This document shows, piece by piece, positions 37,027-45,500 of a DNA stretch of 64,000 bases. Numbering within the stretch: the stretch's first letter is position 1; every line of letters starts with the position of its first letter. The DNA is from Arthrobacter sp. M4 (GTDB taxonomy: Bacteria > Actinomycetota > Actinomycetes > Actinomycetales > Micrococcaceae). The stretch spans positions 1 to 64,000 of the forward strand of contig NZ_JAIWYX010000010.1 of NCBI RefSeq assembly GCF_020251205.1, in the 5' to 3' direction. Both the position numbers and the translations under genes were made by a program. The notes beneath the pieces were generated by a model. That model was not told where the DNA came from. It did no database searches and worked only from the letters and a program-made list of their open reading frames with translations.

Positions 37027-38029
37027 GCGGTGAACAGGCCAGGGCGAAAATGAATGCGACGAAGGCCGTCACAGCCGGGGTCAGCAGCCAGAACTTGAAG
37101 ATGCGGAGGGCCAGCCGGCGGTGCGTTGTGGAGATCTTCTGGTTGGCTCCTGCGCCCAGCGTGGCCGACGTGAGCGTGTGCGTGGTGGATAGTGGCCAAT
37201 GCAGCGTGATGGCGCCGACGAACAGCATTACAGAGGTGAGGGCTTGCACCACGAAGCCTCGCAGCGGATCGACGCGGATGAGCTTGTAGCCCAGCGTGTA
37301 AGCGATCCGCCAACCGCCGAACAAAGTGCCAAGCGTCAGGAACGAGGCCGCCACGATCAGTACCCACGGCGGGAGTTCATGGCTTGGCGTGACTCCCGCG
37401 GCCAGCATCGCGAGGATCAGGACGGCCGCTGTCCGCTGCCCGTCCTGGATCCCGTGGCCAAAGGCGACTGCCGCCGTCGAAACCGCCTGGGCGCGCCGGA
37501 AGCGACTGTTGATGACGTTCGGCTGCGCATAGCGGGCTGCCCATGTCACGGGCCAGATCAGCAGGTAGGCCGCCAGGAAGGCCAGCACGGGGGACAGGAC
37601 CAGCGGCAAGACAATCTGCGTCAGGACGGACTCATCCGCGCCCTGGATGGAGCCAGTGCCGGTGGCGACTCCCGCCGTCGCGGCTCCGGCGATCCCGCCC
37701 ACCAGGGCGTGCGTCGAAGACAACGGTATTCCACGCCACCACGCATAGACACCCCAGAGGATGGCGCTGAGCAGGCCGGAAGCCAGGATCGCCAGCCCGG
37801 AGGGCCCGGACGGCAGGATGATCCAATCCATGCTGGTGGCCAGGGCGAAGCCGCCGCTTAGGACTGCACCTACAAAGTTGAACAAGGCGGCCAGCACCAC
37901 GGCGACAGAGGGGGTCAGCGCCCTTGTACGGACTGACAGGGCGACGGCGATGGAGGCGTCCCGGAAACCGTTCACGAAGGCGAAGGTGCCGGCCAGGACC
38001 ACCACCAGCACCAGGAAAGGCACCGTCAC
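37016..38029 (-). CDS. pit: PiT-family inorganic phosphate transporter
   Basis: 337 aa, about ten transmembrane helices. The two PiT repeats are seen as FVNGFRDASIAVALSVRTRAL near the N-terminus and VAFGHGIQDGQRTAAVLIL in the second half, with SSTHALVGG and LSTTHTLTSATLGAG substrate loops. It imports metal-phosphate with a proton. GTG at 38029 lies 1 bp after the stop of the DUF47 gene, so both are coupled. With pstSCAB it gives the cell a low- and a high-affinity phosphate system. Confidence 0.92.
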   Translation of the reverse strand: MTVPFLVLVVVLAGTFAFVNGFRDASIAVALSVRTRALTPSVAVVLAALFNFVGAVLSGGFALATSMDWIILPSGPSGLAILASGLLSAILWGVYAWWRGIPLSSTHALVGGIAGAATAGVATGTGSIQGADESVLTQIVLPLVLSPVLAFLAAYLLIWPVTWAARYAQPNVINSRFRRAQAVSTAAVAFGHGIQDGQRTAAVLILAMLAAGVTPSHELPPWVLIVAASFLTLGTLFGGWRIAYTLGYKLIRVDPLRGFVVQALTSVMLFVGAITLHWPLSTTHTLTSATLGAGANQKISTTHRRLALRIFKFWLLTPAVTAFVAFIFALACSPLTR

Positions 38030-38030
38030 G

Positions 38031-38648
38031 TCAGGATTCCTTGACGATGATGCTGCCAACCTGGGTGGCCACGCGCCGCATGTCCTTGGTGACATCCACC
38101 AGCTGTGTGGCAACATCCCTGTTCCGTGAGTACTGCGCTGCCTTCATTTCCTTGAGCATGTCCGCCACCCACACACGATGGGTGCGTTCGGCGCGCTTTG
38201 CCAGGCGCAGGATCTCGATCCAGTAATCCTCGAGGTCGTCCAAGTCGTCCAGGCGCCGCATCGCGTCCACAGTCAGGTCCGCCTGGCGGCTGATGATCTC
38301 AAGCTGGTCCGCAGCCCGCTTTGGCAGGCGGTCCAGCTTGTACAGGGCCACTAGGTCCGCGGCCGCGTCCAGCTTCTCCATGGCCTCGTTCAGGAAGCGG
38401 GACAGAACATACATGTCTTCGCGCGGCAGGGGGTTCACAAAGCTGGTGCGCATATGCGTGAGGAGGGCGAAGTGCAGCTCAGTGGATTTGGCCTCGTGGT
38501 TGTGCATATCCTCGACCAGCCGGTCGTAGTCCGCAGCAGACGCCCCGAGGATTTCGGACATGGTCGCCGCGCCGAGGGCAATCTGGTGCGCCATCTGGGA
38601 AAGCAGGTTCAGCCCCGCAGGTTCCTGGGGAAAGAGGCGAAGCTTCAC
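38031..38648 (-). CDS. DUF47/PhoU-like regulator of Pit
   Basis: 205 aa from GTG at 38648 (an ATG at 38687 would add 13 Pro-rich residues). It is all-helical with the acidic metal-binding patterns of PhoU-like proteins (MHNHEAKSTEL, HRVWVADML). DUF47 proteins are usually encoded directly before pit, as here, and are thought to control transport. The gene order and 1-bp spacing support that. Confidence 0.9.
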   Translation of the reverse strand: MKLRLFPQEPAGLNLLSQMAHQIALGAATMSEILGASAADYDRLVEDMHNHEAKSTELHFALLTHMRTSFVNPLPREDMYVLSRFLNEAMEKLDAAADLVALYKLDRLPKRAADQLEIISRQADLTVDAMRRLDDLDDLEDYWIEILRLAKRAERTHRVWVADMLKEMKAAQYSRNRDVATQLVDVTKDMRRVATQVGSIIVKES

Positions 38649-38825
38649 TGGTCTTCCGGTCTCGGGAGGGCGGCGGGGGGCCAGCATGCCGGTTCGGATT
38701 GACTTGACGCATCCCCTTGGTCGAACGTCAGTTTACCGGCTGGAAGTTAAAGGGAAGCAGGAACCGAATTGTTGTGTCCCGCACGCAGAGAGGCGCGGAA
38801 TCTTGCTCAATCAGTAAGAGGGCAT

Positions 38826-38921
38826 AAAAGTGGTGCCGAACCGGATACGCCTCTCGGCGGTAGGCCGCTCGTAGCGGCTATAAGTTGAAGCCCGGGGGTT
38901 TCGCAGCTCGACACCACTTTT
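38826..38921. other. 96-bp structured element bounded by inverted repeats
   Basis: AAAAGTGGTGCCGA and TCGACACCACTTTT form a 14-bp terminal inverted repeat with one mismatch. Inside are a GCCGCT/AGCGGC hairpin with a CGT loop and a GAAGCC/GGTTTC hairpin, so both strands can fold into a multi-branched structure flanked by A/T runs. It lies between the DUF47 gene and the stop of the next minus-strand gene. It may be a large terminator, a small structured RNA or a miniature mobile element; I cannot tell. Confidence 0.45.
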
Positions 38922-38999
38922 AGTTTTCTACCCTGCCGGACGTTAGTCAACATTGACATGAGGCGCCTGAGTGGCTACGTCCGGCAAGTTTGCTCAGCT

Positions 39000-39659
39000 T
39001 TAGTCCAGTTCGCCCAGACGCCAGGCATTTGCGGCATGCTCCAGGTCCTCGGCGGTCTTGACCAGTTTGTGGGAACTGTGCGTCAGCCTGCTCGCGTGGC
39101 TCTCGTTTGTGTGCTCGGCCCCGTCCGCGATGTTGGCCTGACCCAGCGCAATCACACGACAAAACGCGGCGGAACGCTCCAGCGCGACGTCAAATTCGCC
39201 TTCGAATGCGCCCGACAGGATAGCGTCGGCCATTTGTTTCATCTCTTCGGCTCCCGGGGGCTCGGCAGCCCCGGCGACAACATGCGACACCTGGGCTATG
39301 TCCCGGCCAGCCCGGAAGTACACGGAAACCCGCTCAGGGTTCTGCACAGTGAAGGCACGGATTGCGTACAGGCGCCACAAGGCACCCGGCAGGGAGCGGG
39401 CAGGGCTTTCGGCCCACATCTCTGCGATGGCGTCCAGGCCCTGTTCGTCCGCGAGTTTGACCAGCCTGCGGGTCACTTTGGGATCGCCGCTGTCCCGGCC
39501 ATGGCGCACCAGCGCCTGCGCCGCGAGATGTGCTGCCTCTGAGACCCTGGCGGGATCGGCGCCACCGGCGAACGGTTCAAAATCGATCGGCGCAAAGGGC
39601 TTCGGCCTATGGTGCCGTGGAGCTGTGCCGCCTGTCCTTGATCCTGATTGTTCGCTCAT
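39000..39659 (-). CDS. Conserved actinobacterial protein of unknown function
   Basis: 219 aa, soluble and mostly helical. A His/Pro/Lys N-terminus (HHRPKPFAPIDFEPFAGG) is followed by helical segments such as VTRRLVKLADEQGLDAIAEMW and RLYAIRAFTVQNPERV. There is no transmembrane segment or recognised catalytic motif. I know the pattern only as a hypothetical protein in related genomes. Single gene, probably ending at the structured element downstream. Confidence 0.75.
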   Translation of the reverse strand: MSEQSGSRTGGTAPRHHRPKPFAPIDFEPFAGGADPARVSEAAHLAAQALVRHGRDSGDPKVTRRLVKLADEQGLDAIAEMWAESPARSLPGALWRLYAIRAFTVQNPERVSVYFRAGRDIAQVSHVVAGAAEPPGAEEMKQMADAILSGAFEGEFDVALERSAAFCRVIALGQANIADGAEHTNESHASRLTHSSHKLVKTAEDLEHAANAWRLGELD

Positions 39660-39865
39660 GCCCCCACGCTACTCCTGTGGGGTTCGGGGGTCGAGGCGCG
39701 GCAGCTGGCCTTTGGTTTGGTCCCGTTCCGTGTGGGGGCCCCGTGCTGGGGCAGCGAAGTACGACGGCGGCACGCCTCGGTGGGTGCCAAACCGCGCCGT
39801 GCGGTGCGGTACAGTAATTAAGGTCCAGAAATGGACTGGGCTGGCAGTCTCCGGACGGCTGGCAG

Positions 39866-39941
39866 GGGCCTTTAGCTCAGTTGGTAGAGCATCGGACTTT
39901 TAATCCGTGGGTCGTGGGTTCGAGTCCCACAGGGCCCACCA
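39866..39941 (+). tRNA. tRNA-Lys (anticodon TTT)
   Basis: A 76-nt cloverleaf including an encoded CCA. The acceptor stem starts GGGCC, the D arm is TAGCTCAGTTGGTAGAGC, the anticodon arm is CGGACTTTTAATCCG with TTT at the anticodon, and the T arm has GTGGGTTCGAGTCCCAC. It reads AAA/AAG codons. A decayed stretch follows it, as often happens at tRNA integration sites. Confidence 0.98.
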
Positions 39942-39946
39942 TTGCA

Positions 39947-39978
39947 GCAGGTCAGGAGCACATCAGCTTCTGACCTGC
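39947..39978 (+). terminator. tRNA-Lys terminator
   Basis: A 9-bp stem, GCAGGTCAG with CTGACCTGC, and a 14-nt loop, followed by TTTGTCTT, 5 bp after the CCA end. Confidence 0.85.
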
Positions 39979-40040
39979 TTTGTCTTCCGGATCGGATCCA
40001 ACGGAAAACCCAACGAATTCGCACAAGGCATGCCCGAGGT

Positions 40041-40259
40041 CTACCGCGCATTGCTCATTGAGGATAGGCGGTCATTGACGGCCTTTGCCGCTGAACGGAC
40101 TCGCTTAATGCCCAGCACTTCGTGCTCTTCCATCGCCATGGGAAGTTTCACAATAGGACGGATGTCTGCCGGGAAGTCATGCAGGTAGGGCCGGCCGCTG
40201 CGCGGGATGTCTCGATCCTTTCTGACAATGAAGCTGGCAGCGTCGGTTGGAGCGTGGCC
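40041..40259 (-). pseudogene. C-terminal protein relic beside tRNA-Lys
   Basis: The minus strand is open for about 72 codons from a TAA at 40260-40262 to a TAG at 40041-40043, with good codon use and a natural-looking sequence containing KDRDIPRSGRPYLHDF and HEVLGIKRVRSAAKAV. No ATG, GTG or TTG lies near its beginning, so it appears to be the end of a gene whose start was lost. The family is not recognised. Confidence 0.4.
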
Positions 40260-40344
40260 TTAGTATCCTTCAGACCCTTGAGTTCACCTGCTTTTCTGTT
40301 GCATTTCAGTTGCTTTGAACTTGCAGGAGTGCGATTATTGAGAC

Positions 40345-40725
40345 ATGGAAGCAACGACCCGGCATGACATTCATCTGAGTACCACCCGGATGAACATTCA
40401 CGACCTCGTGCGGGAGCTCAATGAGAACTTGGGAACGACGGTCGTCCAGACCATGGCCGGCGTCAAGGACCGCACGTCTCCGTTCCGGTGGGCCAAGCCT
40501 GACGGCCCGGAGCCCCGGCCGGAAGTCGAATCCCGACTGCGTTTGGGTCATCGCGTGTGGAAGACCCTTGAGCTTGCCGAAGGCAAGCATGTCGCGTTGG
40601 CCTGGCTGATGGGTGCCAACCCCCGTCTGGACGAAGAACTTCCTGTCCTTTACATCCAGCAGTTGCGTTCTCGTGAGGTTTTGGGGGCGGCCGAAGCATT
40701 CGTGAATGATACATACGCCGCATGA
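40345..40725 (+). CDS. Xre/MbcA/ParS-like antitoxin
   Basis: 126 aa. The first half has a helix-turn-helix-like region (VVQTMAGVKDRTSPFRWAK). The second half has the toxin-binding pattern of DUF2384/MbcA-ParS antitoxins (LAWLMGANPRLDEELPVLYI), ending at a C-terminal helix. Such proteins repress their operon and cap the NAD-degrading RES toxin. The stop overlaps the start of the RES gene by ATGA, the classic order, but here the toxin gene is broken. Confidence 0.75.
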   Translation: MEATTRHDIHLSTTRMNIHDLVRELNENLGTTVVQTMAGVKDRTSPFRWAKPDGPEPRPEVESRLRLGHRVWKTLELAEGKHVALAWLMGANPRLDEELPVLYIQQLRSREVLGAAEAFVNDTYAA

Positions 40726-41280
40726 TCACGACTGCGAAGGGGCGCCAGTGCGCCTCGACGGGGCTCACCCTTGTCCCGGCCGCGGGAGAAATGTCGTTCA
40801 GGGTAGCGAAGGACCGCTACGGCGCACTATCGGTCAGGAAAGAATTCCATCGTGGGCCCCATGCCTATAGGAACGACTGCAACTAGCGATTCCCGGGGAC
40901 GAGACGACAGCGTAGGCTCGACGATCTACTTCGCTGACTCCCGCCGGTGTGCCTACGCCGAGGTGTTGCTCGGATTCCGGCAGCAGCGCGCGTCCCTGGC
41001 AAAAGCTGCGGAATCCATCGGATGGACCGTCGAGGACTACATCACGAGCGTCCGGGCGCAGGCCCAGGAAAACGGGATCGACGTCCCATGGGCCATTTCG
41101 GTGGACTGGCAAATGGACCGTTCGATCTACGAGATCCGGCTCCCGCGCCAGGGGTGGTGGGTTCTTGCCGGTCCTTGGAGCCCGACCGTGAAGATCAGGG
41201 ACCTCATCTTTGCTGTAGGCGCGTGCCGGAGTTGGTTGGACACTGACAGGCGCGCTGTGCGACGCGGCGAGGCGATTTGA
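40722..41280 (+). pseudogene. Frameshifted and truncated RES-domain toxin gene
   Basis: The first frame (40722-40889) starts MITTAKGRQCASTGL and continues FRVAKDRYGAL, the N-terminus of a RES protein. It stops after 55 codons. From about 40856 a second frame continues with GSTIYFADSRRCAYAEVL and VPWAISVDWQMDRSIYEI, the RES core. The shift fits a one-base change in GGGCCCC at 40853-40859. After GWWV (about 41160) the expected C-terminal part is missing and the frame runs into unrelated sequence to a stop at 41280. RES toxins deplete NAD+; this copy should be inactive. Confidence 0.75.
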
Positions 41281-41542
41281 CGGCTTCCGTAAATGACTGC
41301 ATGGCCATCGCGTCAGCAATCCACTTCACGGATACCTTGGTGCCGGACGCGACGAGCGAGATCTTGTGACCCATAGGGCTTTTGGACTTCGAACGATGAA
41401 ATGTTCCTGTAAGCGAAAGACTCGAGGTCGAACCCCCGAACTTCTTTGTATAAAAGACCAGGCGCCCCTCGGTGGCTATCAGGATTCCATTTCGGAGCGC
41501 GCGCAATCTCTCGAGTTCGCTGGAAGCATCGGGCGATTTCAC
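41204..41542 (-). CDS. Small bPH_3-like (bacterial PH) domain protein, possibly truncated
   Basis: 112 aa. ILIATEGRLVFYTKKFGG and the later MGHKISLVASGTKVSVKWI are typical of YvbH/bPH_3-type PH-like domains of unknown ligand. The GTG start overlaps the stop of the upstream diguanylate cyclase gene (GTGA). The 3' end overlaps the broken RES gene on the other strand, and the last 25 residues look unrelated to the domain. I infer a rearrangement joined the two fragments. Confidence 0.55.
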   Translation of the reverse strand: MKSPDASSELERLRALRNGILIATEGRLVFYTKKFGGSTSSLSLTGTFHRSKSKSPMGHKISLVASGTKVSVKWIADAMAMQSFTEAVKSPRRVAQRACQCPTNSGTRLQQR

Positions 41543-42747
41543 GCGCTTCCGGGCGGCCTGCGCGTTTCCGGCGAGTTCGGCGAGGTAGCTCTCCCTGAGC
41601 TCAGCAATCCCCCCAGGATCGCGCGGTTTCGGCCTTGGGACTTGGCCTTGTAGAGCGCGGCATCGGCCGAAGCGATGAAATCCCTCAACTCGGCGCGCGG
41701 GCTGTCCAAGGACACTATCCCGTAGCTGGCGGTAGGCATCCTGAAACCGTTCGGGGTTTTCGCGCGCTCCAAGTCGGCACTGATCTCGTGGGCCACGAGT
41801 GTGGCGCGGTACGGGTTGGCGCCCGGAAGGAGCATGATGAATTCCTCGCCGCCGTACCGACCAACCAGGTCCGTGGAACGAACTGCGGCTTGGCAGGCAT
41901 TGGCAAAGATTTTCAGGGCGCTGTCGCCCGCAGCGTGCCCATAGGTGTCGTTGACGGACTTGAAGTGGTCCAGGTCTGCCAGGATCAGGGTCCCGTGGAT
42001 TCCGTCTTCCCGCAGCCGGTTCAATTCGCTTGCGGCCCTTTCAAGGAACGTCTGGCGGTTCAGCAGGCCCGTGAGGCCATCGCGGGACGCCGCTACACGA
42101 AGGTCCCGGTTCTGCTGTTCACTGCTAAGCGCGGACATGCTGAACGACACCACGGCAAGCAACGCCATAGTCACCAGGGTTGTAACCGCGGAACCAAAAA
42201 ACGTAGTGAACGCGGGACTATTGGGGCCTTGAATCACGAAGGTGACAAATCTGCCGAAGTAATACGTGGACATGAGTCCTGCGGCAACGGCCATTGGAAT
42301 TCGAGCCTGGGAAAAACCGGCCTCCAGCTGCCACAATTCACGCGCTGCCAATCCAATAGTCGTGGACATAAACGCAAGGAAAATAGCGCCACCGGACCAC
42401 GTATTAGACGCAGGGCTGTCAAAAGCAGAAACCACCACGGTAATCACGGCGGGCACAGGCAGGAACCACATATGCTGTCGGACTTTGCGCAGTGATCTGG
42501 CCCCCGCCCACACGCTGCTTCCGCCAGCTACCAGCAGGAAATTCCCTAAAGGGTTGGCCCACACCTGGTGGTCTGTTCCGTTCAATAAATAGGCGGCCGA
42601 GCCGGTTAGGAAAAGCGTCAGCGCAACACACCACCAGGCGCTATAAGCCGAGCGTGTGCCTCGAAAGGCCGCGAAATAGAAAAGCAGGCAGAGCGTAAGC
42701 GCAACAACGGCAAAAGCCACCCTTAGGCTTGCCGTGTCGAGTGTCAT
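41539..42747 (-). CDS. Membrane diguanylate cyclase (GGDEF)
   Basis: 402 aa. Residues 10-225 form about seven transmembrane helices. The C-terminal GGDEF domain has DGLTGLLNR at its start, DLDHFKSVNDTYGHAAGD and the active-site RYGGEEF. It should make c-di-GMP from GTP. No RxxD inhibitory site is evident immediately upstream of the motif (AAVRSTDLVGRYGG has R-S-T-D two residues earlier, which could serve). ATG at 42747; divergent from the LacI gene. Confidence 0.92.
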   Translation of the reverse strand: MTLDTASLRVAFAVVALTLCLLFYFAAFRGTRSAYSAWWCVALTLFLTGSAAYLLNGTDHQVWANPLGNFLLVAGGSSVWAGARSLRKVRQHMWFLPVPAVITVVVSAFDSPASNTWSGGAIFLAFMSTTIGLAARELWQLEAGFSQARIPMAVAAGLMSTYYFGRFVTFVIQGPNSPAFTTFFGSAVTTLVTMALLAVVSFSMSALSSEQQNRDLRVAASRDGLTGLLNRQTFLERAASELNRLREDGIHGTLILADLDHFKSVNDTYGHAAGDSALKIFANACQAAVRSTDLVGRYGGEEFIMLLPGANPYRATLVAHEISADLERAKTPNGFRMPTASYGIVSLDSPRAELRDFIASADAALYKAKSQGRNRAILGGLLSSGRATSPNSPETRRPPGSA

Positions 42748-42853
42748 AGTCCGGTTCCCCCGATTAGCCGACTGCCTGCTGATCAAGTATGCCACCGGCC
42801 CATTCAATATGCTTGGGGGCGTACAGAATTTCCGGGCCGAGGGGGCACATCAA

Positions 42854-43870
42854 ATGGCAGGACCGAGTGATGGACGGCGCCTGCCACGGCTGGAGGACGT
42901 GGCGGAACGCGCCGGCGTATCCCACCAGACCGTCTCCCGCGTGGTGAACAACCATCCCAACGTGAGCCCAAAAACCCGCGAAAAGGTGGAAGCTGCCATC
43001 GCCGAGCTCGGCTACCGGCGCAATCCCGCCGCGCGAAGCCTGGTGACCCGGCGCTCGCAGACCATCGGCGTACTCGGCAGCGAACTCTCCCAGTACGGTC
43101 CGGCCAACACTCTGCTGGGGGTGCAGCAGGCCGCCCGCGATGCCGGCTATTTCGTCAGTATTGCGGCCCTCAAGGAAGTGAGCCCGGAAGCAATCGCCGA
43201 CGCGGTCCGGCACTTCATGGACCAGGGCGTCGACGGACTGGTTGTCCTTGTTCCGCATCCTGGCACGCTCCAGGCTTTGGAACCGTTGGACCTTGACCTT
43301 CCACTTGTCGTGGTGGGCGTAGGTGGCGCCGAACGGTACAGCGGTGCCATGGTGGACCAAACGCTCGGGGCGCGTATCGCCGTCGAACATCTCATCGCTC
43401 AGGGCCACCGGCACATTGCCCACGTTTCCGGCCCGGCGGACTGGATCGACGCGACGGCCCGCGCCGAAGGCTGGCGGGCAGCGCTGCGCGACAGTGGCCT
43501 GGCGGATGACCTCATTCTTAAAGGTGATTGGAGCGCGGGCAGCGGCTACAGGATCGGGCAGCAACTCGCCGAGGAGAGAACAGCAACAGCCGTTTTTGTG
43601 GGCAACGACCAGATGGCTCTCGGATTACTGCGCGCCTTTGGCGAGGCAGGAGTGCGGGTGCCGCAGGACGTTTCCGTAGTTGGCTTCGACGATCAGCCTG
43701 AGGCCGGTTATTTTATGCCACCCCTGACCACTGTGCGGCAGGACTTCGAGGAACTCGGACGTCGGTGCATGGACGCCATGCTGGGACAGCTCAGCGGCGC
43801 AATGGAGGGCACAACCACCATAGTTCGGCCGGAACTCGTGGTCCGCAGCAGCACATCCGCCCCCGCTTAG
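42854..43870 (+). CDS. LacI-family transcriptional regulator
   Basis: 338 aa. The helix-turn-helix RLEDVAERAGVSHQTVSRVV begins near residue 10 and is followed by the hinge helix (NPAARSLVTRRSQTIGVL). The periplasmic-binding-protein-like core has the usual GFDDQPEAGYFMPPLTTVRQD near the end. ATG at 42854 is preceded by GAGGGGG. No sugar operon is adjacent in the window, so the inducer is unknown. Confidence 0.92.
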   Translation: MAGPSDGRRLPRLEDVAERAGVSHQTVSRVVNNHPNVSPKTREKVEAAIAELGYRRNPAARSLVTRRSQTIGVLGSELSQYGPANTLLGVQQAARDAGYFVSIAALKEVSPEAIADAVRHFMDQGVDGLVVLVPHPGTLQALEPLDLDLPLVVVGVGGAERYSGAMVDQTLGARIAVEHLIAQGHRHIAHVSGPADWIDATARAEGWRAALRDSGLADDLILKGDWSAGSGYRIGQQLAEERTATAVFVGNDQMALGLLRAFGEAGVRVPQDVSVVGFDDQPEAGYFMPPLTTVRQDFEELGRRCMDAMLGQLSGAMEGTTTIVRPELVVRSSTSAPA

Positions 43871-43943
43871 GCCTGGGCCTCTGTTTCCCGGCGTCCTTCC
43901 TACCCGGTTGCCAAACCGTCCCTCCCAGCAGCCAGCCCAAACG

Positions 43944-43966
43944 CGGCGTGTTGCCATGACACGCCG
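43944..43966 (+). terminator. Terminator after lacI-type gene
   Basis: CGGCGTGT and ACACGCCG form an 8-bp stem with a 7-nt loop about 75 bp after the stop. Confidence 0.65.
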
Positions 43967-44014
43967 TCGTGCCGAAAAAGCAGCTGGGCAGGGCGGCAAA
44001 ACCATTGATTAATG

Positions 44015-44032
44015 CGTTAGTGGCTACTAACG
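44015..44032 (+). promoter_or_regulatory. ArsR autoregulatory operator
   Basis: CGTTAGT-N4-ACTAACG is a perfect 7-4-7 palindrome ending 8 bp before the GTG of the ArsR gene. Position and symmetry suit an autorepressing ArsR dimer. Confidence 0.75.
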
Positions 44033-44040
44033 TATTTGCT

Positions 44041-44364
44041 GTGCCTGATCTTCTGGAAGTCGCCACGGAGCCCAACAGGCGCGCACTGCTTCGTCTCTTG
44101 GCGGAGGGGGAAATGACTGTGACGCAATTGACCGGGCACTTCTCGGTCAGTCGGTCTGCGATCTCCCAGCACCTGCTGCTCCTGTCGGAGGTGGGGCTCG
44201 TCACCGCACGCAAGGACGGCAGGAACAGGTACTACCGGCTGGACGGCGCAGGAATGGTCCGGCTGCGAAGAGAATTCGAAGCTTTCTGGACGCATGAGCT
44301 GGATCTGCTGGTGGTCGACGCCAACCGGCTCAGCCAGCAAACACAGCAAGGGAAGATCCAATGA
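44041..44364 (+). CDS. ArsR-family transcriptional regulator
   Basis: 107 aa winged helix protein with EVATEPNRRALLRLL and the recognition helix in HFSVSRSAISQHLLLLSEVGLV, then the wing RKDGRNRYYRL. No metal-binding Cys cluster is present, so it is of the non-metal type often found next to SRPBCC genes. GTG at 44041 is chosen because an upstream ATG at 43969 would put the operator inside the coding region. First gene of a four-gene operon. Confidence 0.88.
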   Translation: MPDLLEVATEPNRRALLRLLAEGEMTVTQLTGHFSVSRSAISQHLLLLSEVGLVTARKDGRNRYYRLDGAGMVRLRREFEAFWTHELDLLVVDANRLSQQTQQGKIQ

Positions 44365-45500
44365 CATTCAGCAAGACCGTCGTTCTGCCCGTCGACCCGG
44401 ACGAGGCCTTCGCGCTGATCACCCAGCCGGAAAGGCTGCGCCGCTGGAAGGCCGTGGCGGCTCGGGTGGACCTGCGGGTGGGCGGCGAATACCGGCTCAC
44501 CGTGGTTCCGGGCCATTCAGCCAGTGGCACCTACCAGGAAATTGAGCCAGGCAAGCGGGTCGTCTACACCTGGGGCTGGGAAGAGGCCGACGCCGGCCTG
44601 CCGCCCGGAGCGTCCACTGTCACCGTGACGTTGGAAAAGGTCGACGGCGGTACCGCTGTCACGCTGGTGCACGAAGGCCTGACTGCTGAACAGGAAGCGA
44701 GCCATGCTGAGGGGTGGGAGCACTTCCTTGGTCGTCTGGTGCAGGCGGCAAGTCACGGAGACGCCGGCCCCGACGAGTGGGCTGCCGTACCCGACCCCCT
44801 TAACGAATTGGGCAGCGCCGAGGCTGCGCTTGCCCTGACCCAGAGGGCCCTATTCAACGTCCAGAGGGTGATGTTTCACGTGAATCCTTCGGCGGAACAA
44901 ACGGTGGATGCGCAGCTGGAACGCCTTGTTGGAGCCCTCGATGCGGTTGCAGCACCATTGGGCGTGCCTGTTTCCACTAGCGAGACTGGACTGGGCGGGG
45001 CCAGGGCCGGGTCGCCTGAGGTGACGGTCGCCGATTTGGGCCAAGCGGCAATTGAGTCGCTGCGGGCCAGGGGAGAAGCTGGGACGGTCCGGCTGGGGTC
45101 CGCCGAACTTCCTGTTACTACAGTGGCGACCCTCCTGGCGGTTGAGCTGCTGGTCCACGCCTACTCTGCAACGGACAGTGCGGGACAAGCACTCGATGTC
45201 CCGGAAGCATTGTCCGGCTACGTACTGGCGAGGGGGCGGGAAGCCCTCAGTGCTGAGGCTATGGCCCGAGCACACGCGGACGAGGCTGGAAACGTGGTCG
45301 GCGCACATCCGGAGGCTGGCCTGGGTGCCGTCGCCGAGAACCACGAGGAACCAAACGCACATGCAGCAGGCGCGTTGCTGCTGGCCGAGTCAGGAGCCAG
45401 CCTCGAACGGCTCGCTGCCCTCTCAAGCCGCAGTGCCGCCGTCGGGCACCACAGCGGTAGTCAGGATGCAGCAAACGTGAGAGGAGAGGTCCATGGTTGA
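44361..45500 (+). CDS. SRPBCC (AHSA1) - TIGR03086 fusion protein
   Basis: 379 aa with two modules. Residues 1-133 are an AHSA1-type START-like ligand pocket (PERLRRWKAVAARVDLRVGGEYRL). From about 155 a mycothiol maleylpyruvate-isomerase-like/TIGR03086 domain follows (ALALTQRALFNVQRVM). The two are normally separate proteins, so the fusion is unusual. The function is unknown; mycothiol-linked detoxification is an inference. ATGA overlap with arsR. Confidence 0.75.
   Translation: MTFSKTVVLPVDPDEAFALITQPERLRRWKAVAARVDLRVGGEYRLTVVPGHSASGTYQEIEPGKRVVYTWGWEEADAGLPPGASTVTVTLEKVDGGTAVTLVHEGLTAEQEASHAEGWEHFLGRLVQAASHGDAGPDEWAAVPDPLNELGSAEAALALTQRALFNVQRVMFHVNPSAEQTVDAQLERLVGALDAVAAPLGVPVSTSETGLGGARAGSPEVTVADLGQAAIESLRARGEAGTVRLGSAELPVTTVATLLAVELLVHAYSATDSAGQALDVPEALSGYVLARGREALSAEAMARAHADEAGNVVGAHPEAGLGAVAENHEEPNAHAAGALLLAESGASLERLAALSSRSAAVGHHSGSQDAANVRGEVHG

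Noticed and set aside
38826..38921. 4.5S RNA, selenocysteine tRNA or integron attC site
   Set aside because: It lacks the GGAAGCAGC-type SRP loop, a tRNA T-arm and the RYYYAAC/GTTRRRY core sites.
39866..39941. Prophage attachment at tRNA-Lys
   Set aside because: No integrase gene and no second copy of the tRNA 3' end were found in the window; only decayed genes remain.
39907..40188. 93-codon plus-strand ORF starting inside tRNA-Lys
   Set aside because: Its start lies in the tRNA gene, and the opposite strand has the more coding-like frame.
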